DNA from: Actinomycetota bacterium
GTDB lineage: Bacteria; Actinomycetota; Actinomycetes; Nanopelagicales; Nanopelagicaceae
Assembly: GCA_029978425.1 (NCBI GenBank)
Contig: JAPOJL010000004.1
Coordinates: 1 to 20,474 of the forward strand
DNA length: 20,474 nt
Reading direction: 5' to 3'
Shown: positions 13,043 through 20,474 of the stretch, one piece after another
Layout: each line of letters starts with the position of its first letter
Position numbering within the stretch: the first letter of the stretch is position 1
The notes under the pieces: generated by a model
What the model was told of the DNA's origin: nothing
Database searches by the model: none
Seen by the model: the letters and a program-made list of their open reading frames with translations, nothing else
Made by a program: the position numbers and the translations under genes

Positions 13043-14929
13043 GTGTCAGATTTAACCGGCGAAGTCATCGATGGGCGTTATCAGCTCACTCGCGTGGTGG
13101 CTTCGGGCGGTATGGCCACGATCTATGCAGCTCTTGACCTACGGCTAGATCGCCAAGTTGCAGTAAAAGTTATGCACCCGCATCTTGCCCAAGATGAACA
13201 ATTTGTAACTCGTTTCATTAGAGAAGCAAAGGCGGCCGCATCGCTATCGCATCCCAACATTGTGTCCGTTCTTGATCAAGGTTGGAATCAAGGTGGAGTT
13301 CCATGCGTATTCATAGTGATGGAATTAGTTGAGGGTGCAACCCTTCGAGATTACCTGCATGAACAAGGCGCACTTTCTGTGGAACGCGCCCTACAGATAA
13401 TGTCACCGGTAGCGAGTGCATTGGCCGCAGCTCACAAACTTGGAATTGTTCATCGAGATATCAAGCCTGAAAATATTCTTGTTTCAAAAGAAGGTCGGAT
13501 CAAGATTGCAGACTTTGGGTTAGCGCGCGGTGCATTACTGGGAAATACGATGACTGCCGAGTCCAGTGTGATCTTAGGAAGTGTTTCCTATCTCTCTCCA
13601 GAACAAGTTCAGCGCGGGGTAGCAGATGCACGTAGCGATGTTTATTCACTTGGAATCGTTCTCTTTGAAGTGCTTACTGGACAGAAGCCATATCAAGGTG
13701 AAGACCCTGTTCAAATTGCTATACGACATGTAAATGAACGCGTCCCAGCGCCATCGACAATTAATCCAGCTCTCAGCCCCGATGTTGATGCGCTCGTCTT
13801 AAGTGCCACTGATATTGATCCAGATAAGCGACCTCGAGATGCGGGAGTTCTACTCGAGAAAATTAGAGAGCTTTCCGAGAAGTTAGATCCGCGTAAGCGC
13901 CAGCTAAGTTTGGAATTAGATCTTCCTCCACTCCCCATCAAACAACCTGTACGAGAGAGAAAAGCAAAGAATTCCAGCCCTGCCAAGAAAGAGGAGACGC
14001 CCGTGAAGAAAGAAAAGACTGCGCCGACCAAGAAGAAGCAGCTCTCTTCGCGCGTTAGGCGAAACCGTCGCATTGCAGCATCTATTGCAATATTTCTTGG
14101 TATCGGAGTTTGGTATGTATTCCTAGGACCTGGATCCAAAGTTGTTGTGCCCTCACTTGCTGGACTCACAGTAAAAGAAGCAAAAAGTACGTTAGAAGAT
14201 CTAGGACTCAATCTAGATATCGCACAAGAAGAGTTCAGTGAAGACATTCCCGATGGAAAGATCATTACTTCTGATCCGGCTGGCGGAGGTCGCGTTTCCC
14301 CTAACGGCACAGTCGGCGTCATTATTTCTAAAGGCCAGGAGAGATATTCCGTTCCTACTGTTCAAGGACTTAAGTTAGAAGTAGCAGAGCAGTTATTGAA
14401 AGAGAGCAAGTTAGTCTTGGGAGAAGTCAAAGAAGAATTTTCCAATGAATTCCCACAAGGTTTCATCATGCGATCTACTCCCGCTGCTGGAGAAAGAATT
14501 AAGCGCAACAGTCAGGTCACTCTCTTTGTATCAAAGGGAATCGAGCAGATTGCTCTCTCAGACTATAAAGGTAAGAGCGGAGAACAGGCGCTCAATGAGC
14601 TTACTGAAGCTGGATTCGACGTCAAGACGAAGTATGTATTTAGCGAAGACCTTCCAGTCGGCGCTGTCATCAGCCAAACCCCAGGTGCAGGCGAAGCTGA
14701 TAAAGGAAGTGCAATCACCTTGCTCGTTTCTAAGGGTTCAGAGTTTGTCTTTATTCCGAATATTTTCTCGGTAAGTGAGACGAAGGCGATTGCAGCTTTG
14801 AAGGATCAGGAACTCAAAGTTGTTGTTAAGAAAGTTGGAAATAAGAAGAATAAAGTCGTTACTAATGTCTCACCTAAGGTCGGCACGAAGGTTAAGCGTG
14901 GCTCTACGGTAACAATCACTGTAGGGTGA
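13043..14929 (+). CDS. Transmembrane Ser/Thr protein kinase with PASTA domains (PknB/PknL type)
   Basis: A 628-residue receptor kinase. The kinase domain spans about residues 13-275: Gly-rich loop SGGMATIY, ATP Lys42 in VAVKVM, catalytic HRDIKPEN (Asp139), DFGLAR (Asp157), and YLSPEQV. A Lys-rich juxtamembrane stretch (about 300-343) leads to one membrane span at about 344-361. Outside the cell lie four PASTA repeats of roughly 65 residues (about 366-431, 436-498, 501-565, 568-628), the module that binds muropeptides in PknB. The last repeat is strongly basic. It is not beside the usual pstP, FtsW and PBP genes, so it may be the paralog that in mycobacteria (PknL) lies near DAHP synthase. A GTG start is supported by a -10 at leaderless spacing. 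Confidence 0.93.
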   Translation: MSDLTGEVIDGRYQLTRVVASGGMATIYAALDLRLDRQVAVKVMHPHLAQDEQFVTRFIREAKAAASLSHPNIVSVLDQGWNQGGVPCVFIVMELVEGATLRDYLHEQGALSVERALQIMSPVASALAAAHKLGIVHRDIKPENILVSKEGRIKIADFGLARGALLGNTMTAESSVILGSVSYLSPEQVQRGVADARSDVYSLGIVLFEVLTGQKPYQGEDPVQIAIRHVNERVPAPSTINPALSPDVDALVLSATDIDPDKRPRDAGVLLEKIRELSEKLDPRKRQLSLELDLPPLPIKQPVRERKAKNSSPAKKEETPVKKEKTAPTKKKQLSSRVRRNRRIAASIAIFLGIGVWYVFLGPGSKVVVPSLAGLTVKEAKSTLEDLGLNLDIAQEEFSEDIPDGKIITSDPAGGGRVSPNGTVGVIISKGQERYSVPTVQGLKLEVAEQLLKESKLVLGEVKEEFSNEFPQGFIMRSTPAAGERIKRNSQVTLFVSKGIEQIALSDYKGKSGEQALNELTEAGFDVKTKYVFSEDLPVGAVISQTPGAGEADKGSAITLLVSKGSEFVFIPNIFSVSETKAIAALKDQELKVVVKKVGNKKNKVVTNVSPKVGTKVKRGSTVTITVG

Positions 14930-14933
14930 TTGA

Positions 14934-15797
14934 GTGCCAAAGCAGAACAAACCTCGCTTAGGAGCGCACGTTCCCACCTCAGGTGGCATGGCTAAACGCT
15001 CCATCGAGTACGCACAAACCATTAAGGCAGAGGCAATACAAGTCTTTGCATCGAACCCACGCGGATGGGCGATGCCAGAAGCTAATCGCGATGCTGATCA
15101 AGCATTTCTTGAAAAGAGCAAAGCGCTAGATATCGAGACATATGTTCACGCTCCATTTCTTATCAATTTAGGTTCACCAACCGAAGGTACATATAAGAAT
15201 TCACTCGCATCGACGCAATACTCCCTTAAACGTGGTCGCGAAATTGGTGCGCTCGGAGTTGTGATTCACACCGGTTCGGCTGTTGATGAAGGACATGTGA
15301 AGAAAGCGTGGAAACAAATTCATGATGGCATGATGCCAATTTTGGAGAAGTTGACTGATGAGGATCCGTGGTTACTTCTCGAACCAACAGCAGGTCAAGG
15401 TCAATCATTGGTGAAAAAATTGGATGACCTTACAAATTACTTTGATGCTTTGGAGTGGCACCCCAAAGTTGGCGTCTGCCTTGATACTTGCCACGTCTTT
15501 GCTGCTGGACATGACATTAAGAGCAAGGGCGGCATGACAAAAACTATTGATCTACTTGTTGAGGTCGCAGGTGCTGAGCGCATTCAACTTATCCATGCCA
15601 ATGACTCAATGGATGTACTGGGATCACTTAAGGATCGTCATCAGAATCTGGGTGAAGGCGAGATTGGCGTAAAGCCTTTTGCTGAATTGTTGGCACATCC
15701 TGCTGTTGTCAATGCGCCATTAATTCTGGAAACTCCTGGAGAAGAACCAGAACATGGCAAAGAGGTTGCTGTGCTACGAAAGATGAGAGATAAATAA
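14934..15797 (+). CDS. nfo: Endonuclease IV (AP endonuclease)
   Basis: A 287-residue TIM-barrel DNA repair nuclease that cuts 5' to abasic sites. All nine zinc ligands known from E. coli Nfo have visible counterparts: YVHAPF, VIHTGS, LLEPTAG, CLDTCH (two ligands), LIHAND, KDRHQN (two ligands) and ILETPG. The start is a GTG four bases after the PASTA kinase stop, with AGGGTGAT just upstream as a weak ribosome-binding site. The stop overlaps the next start by one base (TAATG). The length matches the family. Likely co-transcribed with the kinase gene. Confidence 0.94.
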   Translation: MPKQNKPRLGAHVPTSGGMAKRSIEYAQTIKAEAIQVFASNPRGWAMPEANRDADQAFLEKSKALDIETYVHAPFLINLGSPTEGTYKNSLASTQYSLKRGREIGALGVVIHTGSAVDEGHVKKAWKQIHDGMMPILEKLTDEDPWLLLEPTAGQGQSLVKKLDDLTNYFDALEWHPKVGVCLDTCHVFAAGHDIKSKGGMTKTIDLLVEVAGAERIQLIHANDSMDVLGSLKDRHQNLGEGEIGVKPFAELLAHPAVVNAPLILETPGEEPEHGKEVAVLRKMRDK

Positions 15798-16657
15798 TGC
15801 AGATGAAATTAGCGCCGTGGGCGCTTCTTGCAGTTGCCGCTATGTGGGGAATCTCCTTTGTTTGGATGAAAGATATTCTCGACCAACAGGATGTGTATAG
15901 CTTCTTAACGTCTCGTTTTCTTGTGGCTGCAGCCGCCATGATTATCTTGAAGCCAAAAGTTCTCAAAGCATTCAATAAGGATTTAGTGTTCAAGGGTTTG
16001 ATCGTTGGAATGGCGCTCGGCTCAGGCTATATCTTTCAAACTCTTGGGCTTGAGAGAACGACTCCTGCAATTACTGGATTCATCACAGGTTTATATGTCG
16101 TCTTCACTCCCCTGCTCGCATCAATCTTCTTAAAGGAGCGTTTAACGCTGGCAATGTGGGGTTATGTATTCCTTGCTGTTGTTGGACTCGGCATTCTCTC
16201 CGTGAAGGGCTGGAGCGTTGGCCTCGGTGAAATATTTGTCTTAATCTCGGCAGTTCTCTTTGCAATTCACATTATCTTGTTGGGTTCATGGAGTAAGAAC
16301 TTCGATGCTTACGCACTCACCGTCATTCAGCTCATTGGTTGCGCTCTTCTTTCTGCAATTCCTGCATCCATCAATGGCTATGTTGCACCGCCTGATATGC
16401 AAGTGTGGGGCGTCATTATTTTCACCGCGATCTTTGCAACTGCAATTGCTTTCGTCATTCAAACATGGTCGCAAGCGCGAATTTCCACCACCAAGGTGGC
16501 AGTGATTTTGACGATGGAAGTAGTCTTTGCAGCTCTCTTCTCATTTATGTACGGCATGGAGCCCTTTACTTTGCGACTCGCACTGGGTGGAACATGTGTT
16601 TTGATTGCCATGCTTGCCATTGTGCAGCCGAGGGTTTCCACGCCACGTACAAACTGA
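15797..16657 (+). CDS. EamA-family (DMT superfamily) transporter
   Basis: A 286-residue inner-membrane protein with about ten hydrophobic spans arranged as two EamA repeats; the repeat starts MWGISFVWMK and the block FQTLGLERTTPAITGFITGLYVVFTPLLASIFLKERL are typical of drug/metabolite transporters that export amino acids or other metabolites. The second half contains the matching ISTTKVAVILTMEVVFAALFSF and ends with a short basic tail. It overlaps nfo by one base and is followed 12 nt later by a threonine aldolase gene, which hints at amino acid handling but does not define the substrate. Confidence 0.87.
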   Translation: MQMKLAPWALLAVAAMWGISFVWMKDILDQQDVYSFLTSRFLVAAAAMIILKPKVLKAFNKDLVFKGLIVGMALGSGYIFQTLGLERTTPAITGFITGLYVVFTPLLASIFLKERLTLAMWGYVFLAVVGLGILSVKGWSVGLGEIFVLISAVLFAIHIILLGSWSKNFDAYALTVIQLIGCALLSAIPASINGYVAPPDMQVWGVIIFTAIFATAIAFVIQTWSQARISTTKVAVILTMEVVFAALFSFMYGMEPFTLRLALGGTCVLIAMLAIVQPRVSTPRTN

Positions 16658-16669
16658 GAGTATTAGGCC

Positions 16670-17731
16670 ATGTCCAGCAACGATTCTGTCATCGACCTAC
16701 GCTCTGACACAGTAACCAAACCATCTGCTGAGATGCGCGCAGCAATTGGAAGCGCTCCAGTTGGAGATGATGTTTATAGCGATGATCCCACGGTAAATTC
16801 ACTTGAGGAACGCGTTGCAGAAATGTTTGGCAAAGAAGCTGCGGTCTTTACTCCATCGGGTTCTCTCGCAAATCAACTTGCAATACGTATGCTGGTATCT
16901 CCAGGTGAAGAGTTGATCTGCGAAACCAACTCACATATCGCTCGTGCGGAACTAGGTGCGGCTGCTGTCTTTAGCGGTATTACCACGCGCACCTGGCTTG
17001 CTGAGCGCGGACTTCTCAATGCTTCTGATGCGATGAATCTTGCAAAGCCAAATTCTGGACCTTACCTAGTATCAACCACAGCCATTGCAGTTGAGAACAC
17101 CCACAATTTTGGAGGTGGAACCGTGCAGCCGATCTCGGAAATCGCTGCTCTTCGTAAGGCTTCTCAGCCCCTTGGCCTTTATATGCACCTCGACGGTGCA
17201 CGCATATGGAATGCACATGTTGCAAGTGGCACTTCATTCGCTGAATATGGCAAACACTTTGACACGATCAGTGTCTGCTTATCCAAAGGTCTCGGTGCAC
17301 CGGTTGGATCTCTGATGATTTCTACAAAAGAACAGGTAGCAAAAGCGCGTGTCTGGCGTAAGCGTTATGGAGCTGGCATGCGCCAAATCGGAATTCTTGC
17401 AGCGGCGGGACATTTCGCACTCGATAACAATATTCCTGCTCTACGTGATGATCATCGTCGGGCGAGAGTCTTGGCCGATGCTTGCGCAGCGGCGGCAAAG
17501 TCTGTAATAAATCCAGAAACGGTGCAGACAAATATCGTCAGCCTTAACTTAAGTGGAGCATCCCAGTCTGCTGCTGAATTTTCGGCCGCTGCACGTGAAA
17601 AAGGCTTATGGATAAGTGCTCTCGGACCGACTTTTGTCCGTCTCGTTACCCATCGTGATATCGATGATTCTCAGACCCAACGTGGGGCTGAAATATTGCA
17701 AGAGCTGTTAAAGCGCGCCTTCGTGGCTTAG
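16670..17731 (+). CDS. ltaE: Low-specificity L-threonine aldolase
   Basis: A 353-residue PLP enzyme of the beta-eliminating lyase family that cleaves threonine or allo-threonine to glycine and acetaldehyde. Signatures are IDLRSDTVTKPS (8-19), VGDDVYSDDPTVN (31-43), FTPSGSLANQLA (60-71), the His89 in NSHIARAE, HLDGARIWNA (173-182) with the PLP-binding Asp175, and the Schiff-base lysine Lys206 in VCLSKGLGAPVGS. It follows the DMT transporter by 12 nt, presumably in one operon. Its last 24 bases overlap the ogt 3' end on the other strand. A stereospecific (L-allo) form cannot be ruled out. Confidence 0.92.
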   Translation: MSSNDSVIDLRSDTVTKPSAEMRAAIGSAPVGDDVYSDDPTVNSLEERVAEMFGKEAAVFTPSGSLANQLAIRMLVSPGEELICETNSHIARAELGAAAVFSGITTRTWLAERGLLNASDAMNLAKPNSGPYLVSTTAIAVENTHNFGGGTVQPISEIAALRKASQPLGLYMHLDGARIWNAHVASGTSFAEYGKHFDTISVCLSKGLGAPVGSLMISTKEQVAKARVWRKRYGAGMRQIGILAAAGHFALDNNIPALRDDHRRARVLADACAAAAKSVINPETVQTNIVSLNLSGASQSAAEFSAAAREKGLWISALGPTFVRLVTHRDIDDSQTQRGAEILQELLKRAFVA

Positions 17732-18199
17732 TAACCACTCTTTATATTTCAAACCATATGCATAGTTGCCCAGCGCGCCGCCAGTTTTAACAATTCGGTG
17801 GCAAGGAACTACAACTGCGATCAAATTTCTGGCGCATGCGCTTCCAGCAGCGCGGACTGCATCTGGTGATCCAGCTTTCTTAGCAAGATCTGCATACGAG
17901 ATTGTTTTACCGGGTGAAACTTTGCGCATACCTTTCCACGCTAACTGCGAAAATTTCTCTCCCGGTTGATCAACAGAAATTCCATCGAGTGCCTGAAGAT
18001 CGCCATCAAAGTAATCCTTGAGTAGCTCAGAAATGATTGGTAAATCATTTGACTTCTTAAAGTCAGACTCTTGATCTACTCGCGAGAGCCCGAGAACTAA
18101 TTTCTCATGAGATGTAAATCCGGCAGCCAAAAGAATGTGTTCCCGCGAAATAAGAGAGAGCGCACCAATCGGCGTTTTGAGTGTGGAGCGCAACAACAC
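17708..18199 (-). CDS. ogt: Methylated-DNA--protein-cysteine methyltransferase
   Basis: A 163-residue suicide repair protein that takes methyl groups from O6-methylguanine onto its own cysteine. The acceptor motif is VVPCHRIV with Cys133; Arg116 in AVRAAGSACARN is the base-flipping Arg and Asn125 the hinge residue of the family. The N-terminal half is shorter and variable, as is usual. There is no Ada regulatory domain. The GTG at 18199 is favoured because a -10-like TACAGT ends 6 nt upstream; two in-frame TTG codons directly follow it and are weaker choices. It is convergent with ltaE and overlaps it by 24 bases. Confidence 0.92.
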   Translation of the reverse strand: MLLRSTLKTPIGALSLISREHILLAAGFTSHEKLVLGLSRVDQESDFKKSNDLPIISELLKDYFDGDLQALDGISVDQPGEKFSQLAWKGMRKVSPGKTISYADLAKKAGSPDAVRAAGSACARNLIAVVVPCHRIVKTGGALGNYAYGLKYKEWLLSHEGAL

Positions 18200-18205
18200 C
18201 CCGTC

Positions 18206-18211
18206 ACTGTA
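18206..18211 (-). promoter_or_regulatory. Putative -10 element (TACAGT) for ogt
   Basis: On the minus strand TACAGT ends 6 nt before the ogt GTG, matching the leaderless pattern of other genes here. It falls in the 51-bp gap between the DAHP synthase stop and ogt, so ogt can be transcribed independently. Confidence 0.45.
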
Positions 18212-18234
18212 TTACTGGACTACGGCTTTGGATA

Positions 18235-18250
18235 TACAGAAATACAGAAA
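18235..18250. repeat. Two tandem copies of an 8-bp repeat
   Basis: TACAGAAA occurs twice back to back, ending directly beside the DAHP synthase stop codon in the short gap upstream of ogt. It may be chance, or an operator; the copy number is too low to call a satellite. Confidence 0.5.
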
Positions 18251-19597
18251 TTACTTGCGATCGCGGAGCATCTCAGCGACGAGAAAAGCGAGCTCCAGAG
18301 ATTGGGTGTGATTCAAGCGCGGGTCGCATGCTGTCTCATAACGAGTCGCTAAGTCTTCGTGCGAGATCTCCTCGCCTCCCCCAACACATTCGGTCACATC
18401 ATCACCAGTGAGTTCGATATGAATACCGCCGGGATGAGTTCCAAGTTTCTGGTGAACTTCAAAGAAGCCTTTTACTTCATCTAGTACATCATCAAATTTA
18501 CGAGTCTTATATCCACTCGGCGCTTCATAGGTGTTTCCATGCATAGGGTCACATACCCAAAGGACTTTCGAGCCTGACTTTGTTACTGCTTCTACAAGCG
18601 GAGGAAGCACAGTACGGACATTGCTGGCGCCCATACGAGTAATGAAGGTCAAACTACCCGGTTCATTCTCGGGATTGAGCTCTTTGATCATTGTAAGCGC
18701 ATCTTCGGAGGTAGTTTTTGGCCCAAGTTTCACACCGATTGGGTTCTTAATCTTCTTTGCAAAATCAAGATGTGCACCATCAAGCTGTCGTGTCCGCTCA
18801 CCAATCCATACAAAGTGGGCAGATACGTCATAAGGCAGACCAGTTCGCGAATCAATACGCGTTAAAGCTTTTTCATATTCCAAAATTAGCGCTTCGTGAC
18901 TTGAGTAGAAATCGACGGTCTTAAACTCCTCTGGATTGATTCCCGCAGAACGCATGAAATCTAGAGCGCGTCCAATCTCATTTGCCATCGCTTCATAGCG
19001 GGCACCGATTCGAGAATCTTTGACAAAACCTTTATTCCATTCATGCACAAGACGAAGATCTGCAAACCCACCTTGGGTAAAAGCACGTACTAAATTCAGG
19101 GTCGCAGAAGAAGTGTGATAAACCTTGACTAGGCGTGCGGGATCTGGAGTGCGCGCTGATTCAGTGAATTCCAAATCATTAACGGCATCGCCGCGATATG
19201 CGGGAAGTGTTACATCGCCACGTTTTTCAAAATCATTACTTCTCGGCTTTGCAAATTGCCCTGCCATGCGACCGACCTTGATAACGGGAAGGCTCGCACC
19301 GTATTGGAGCACTGCGGCCATTTGAAGAATGGTCTTGATGCGATTGCGAATCGAATCCGCTGTTGCTGCCGCAAATGTCTCGGCGCAATCACCGCCTTGT
19401 AACCAGAAGGCCTTGCCATCTGCTGCTTCGGCGATGCGCGCTTTTAAATTGTCGCACTCTCCAGCAAAGACCAATGGCGGCAGCGATTTAAGTTCGGCAA
19501 CAGCTTTTTCTAGCGCCGCGGAATCAGGCCAAGCAGGTTGTTGGGCAGCAATCAACGATTTGTTGAAGAGCGCGTCGATTGAGGGCTGCGAATTCAT
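18251..19597 (-). CDS. aroG: Class II 3-deoxy-7-phosphoheptulonate (DAHP) synthase
   Basis: A 448-residue class II (plant/mycobacterial type) enzyme that condenses PEP and erythrose-4-phosphate, the first step of aromatic amino acid synthesis. Key blocks are PPLVFAGE, WLQGGDCAETFA with the metal-ligand Cys71, GRMAGQFAKPRS, FVWIGERTRQLDGAHLDF, VKLGPKT, WVCDPMHGNTYE and GGIHIELTGDDVTECVGG. The length is close to the mycobacterial enzyme. The ATG at 19597 follows a -10-like TAGCCT by 6 nt, suggesting a leaderless mRNA. It is divergent from nothing and lies 41 bp downstream of the phosphofructokinase gene on the same strand. It competes for PEP and pentose-phosphate intermediates. Confidence 0.95.
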   Translation of the reverse strand: MNSQPSIDALFNKSLIAAQQPAWPDSAALEKAVAELKSLPPLVFAGECDNLKARIAEAADGKAFWLQGGDCAETFAAATADSIRNRIKTILQMAAVLQYGASLPVIKVGRMAGQFAKPRSNDFEKRGDVTLPAYRGDAVNDLEFTESARTPDPARLVKVYHTSSATLNLVRAFTQGGFADLRLVHEWNKGFVKDSRIGARYEAMANEIGRALDFMRSAGINPEEFKTVDFYSSHEALILEYEKALTRIDSRTGLPYDVSAHFVWIGERTRQLDGAHLDFAKKIKNPIGVKLGPKTTSEDALTMIKELNPENEPGSLTFITRMGASNVRTVLPPLVEAVTKSGSKVLWVCDPMHGNTYEAPSGYKTRKFDDVLDEVKGFFEVHQKLGTHPGGIHIELTGDDVTECVGGGEEISHEDLATRYETACDPRLNHTQSLELAFLVAEMLRDRK

Positions 19598-19603
19598 GGT
19601 CAG

Positions 19604-19609
19604 AGGCTA
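19604..19609 (-). promoter_or_regulatory. Putative -10 element (TAGCCT) for DAHP synthase gene
   Basis: On the minus strand TAGCCT ends 6 nt before the ATG at 19597, in the 41-bp gap after the phosphofructokinase gene. No ribosome-binding site is seen, consistent with leaderless translation. Confidence 0.45.
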
Positions 19610-19638
19610 CGCAAACGTCAGCTATTGGCGCAGACCAA

Positions 19639-20474
19639 TTAGCCGAAGAAGACTTCTGCTTCTGCTAAGAGCGCAGGATCTACGGTCTTGAGCTTCTCTG
19701 TCGCTGATGCCAATGGCACACGAGCAATGTTGGTTCCGTGGAGCGCAACCATCTTGCCCCAATCACCTTCGTGAGCAGCGGTAATAGCATGAAGTCCGAA
19801 TCGAGTAGCAAGAACGCGATCAAATGCGGTTGGGGTTCCGCCGCGTTGGATATGTCCAAGAATTGATGTGCGAGCTTCAGTTCCAGTTCGCTTCTCAATC
19901 TCTTTAGCAAGCCACTCACCGATTCCAGAGAGCTTTACATGGCCAAAAGCGTCGAGAGTCGAATCTTTGGTAATGAGATCCCCATCCTTAGGAAGAGCGC
20001 CCTCAGCAACAACGATGATTGGAGCGTAGGACTGTTCGAAACGTGATTCGACGTACTTACAGACTTTTTCAATATCAAATGGAACTTCTGGGATCAGGAT
20101 GCATGAAGCTCCGCCCGCAAGTCCGGAGTGCAAAGCAATCCAACCAGCATGACGTCCCATAACTTCTACAATTAGCGCACGGTGATGTGATTCCGCTGTG
20201 GTGTGTAGGCGATCAATCGCTTCAACAGCGATATTTACTGAAGTATCAAAACCAAATGTGTAATCTGTATTGTTGAGATCATTATCAATCGTCTTGGGAA
20301 CACCGATAACTTTTACTCCCAGAGCATCAAGCTTTGTGGCAACTCCTAGAGTGTCTTCTCCACCGATAGCAATGAGTGCATCAACATTCATCTTGGCAAG
20401 ATTTTCTTTTATGCGCTCAACGCCATTTTCAATCTTGAATGGGTTGGTGCGTGAAGAACCAAGAATCGTTCCGC
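19639..20474 (-). CDS. pfkA: 6-phosphofructokinase, probably PPi-dependent, 5'-truncated
   Basis: The window holds the C-terminal 277 or so residues; the frame stays open to the window edge and begins with TILGSSRTNPFK, a typical early PFK block, so the ATG at 20391 is internal. The enzyme phosphorylates fructose 6-phosphate. The phosphate-donor loop reads IAIGGEDT and the catalytic loop VPKTIDND; Asp in the first (E. coli position 104) and Lys in the second (position 124) are the residues known to mark pyrophosphate-using PFKs such as that of Amycolatopsis, while ATP enzymes have Gly at 104. EVMGRHAGWIA and LGHIQRGGTPTAFDR are further family signatures. PPi use is a strong inference from two residues. 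Confidence 0.92.
   Translation of the reverse strand, partial: GTILGSSRTNPFKIENGVERIKENLAKMNVDALIAIGGEDTLGVATKLDALGVKVIGVPKTIDNDLNNTDYTFGFDTSVNIAVEAIDRLHTTAESHHRALIVEVMGRHAGWIALHSGLAGGASCILIPEVPFDIEKVCKYVESRFEQSYAPIIVVAEGALPKDGDLITKDSTLDAFGHVKLSGIGEWLAKEIEKRTGTEARTSILGHIQRGGTPTAFDRVLATRFGLHAITAAHEGDWGKMVALHGTNIARVPLASATEKLKTVDPALLAEAEVFFG

Noticed and set aside
13711..14322. Long antisense reading frame of about 200 codons on the minus strand
   Set aside because: It is a shadow of the PASTA kinase gene: low-complexity Ser/Pro/Arg composition, no recognisable domain, and a strong real gene on the other strand.
20392..20474. ATG at 20391 as the true phosphofructokinase start
   Set aside because: The frame continues to the window edge and encodes the conserved GTILGSSRTNPF region, so the gene is truncated by the window rather than short.
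1..20474. Mobile elements, CRISPR arrays, phage or toxin-antitoxin genes
   Set aside because: No transposase, integrase, repeat-spacer pattern or small toxin-like pair was found; composition and gene density look uniform throughout.

Overview
The window looks like a compact, moderate-GC actinobacterial genome, most likely a streamlined freshwater Actinomycetota of the acI/Nanopelagicales kind; the lineage is inferred, not proven. Supporting signs are the near-absence of intergenic DNA, many ATGA and TAATG gene junctions, convergent genes that overlap at their tails, several GTG starts that sit 5-8 nt after a -10 element (leaderless mRNAs), an actinobacterial split lycopene cyclase (CrtYc/CrtYd), a PASTA-domain Ser/Thr kinase and a class II DAHP synthase. 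No insertion sequence, tRNA, rRNA, CRISPR array or pseudogene was seen, and no gap reaches 300 bases.

Layout. (1) 2-849: the tail of an aquaporin gene and arsC, an arsenic resistance pair. (2) 860-6233 (+): one tightly packed operon of ybaK, an alpha/beta hydrolase, a crtA-like monooxygenase, cruF, a GT2 glycosyltransferase and a crtD-like desaturase. (3) 6184-7655 (-): metF and a CDP-alcohol phosphatidyltransferase. (4) 7680-11135 (+): crtE, crtI and crtB, divergent from metF across only 24 bp. (5) 11132-11766 (-): crtYc and crtYd, convergent with crtB. (6) 11784-13033 (+): a TPP riboswitch, a PnuC-type transporter (PnuT) and a uridine-kinase-like P-loop kinase. (7) 13043-17731 (+): a PASTA kinase, nfo, a DMT transporter and a threonine aldolase. 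(8) 17708-20474 (-): ogt, DAHP synthase and the start-truncated part of a 6-phosphofructokinase.

How the genes work together. CrtE, CrtB and CrtI should make GGPP, phytoene and lycopene, and CrtYc/CrtYd should close beta rings, giving gamma- and beta-carotene. The (2) operon carries the tools to decorate an open (psi) end: CruF hydration at C-1, CrtD-type 3,4-desaturation, CrtA-type oxidation at C-2, and glycosylation. The simplest product is a monocyclic, keto- or hydroxy-carotenoid glycoside related to phleixanthophyll, myxoxanthophyll or salinixanthin, made alongside beta-carotene, the usual retinal precursor. No rhodopsin or beta-carotene cleavage enzyme lies in the window.

The most notable non-carotenoid unit is the TPP-riboswitch operon, where a kinase follows the thiamine channel and may trap thiamine by phosphorylation. 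Two very short divergent regions (metF/crtE and crtYc/pnuT) appear to hold overlapping -10 elements on both strands. The order metF, prenyl synthase, PASTA kinase, DAHP synthase, phosphofructokinase resembles a conserved actinobacterial backbone into which carotenoid genes are interleaved.
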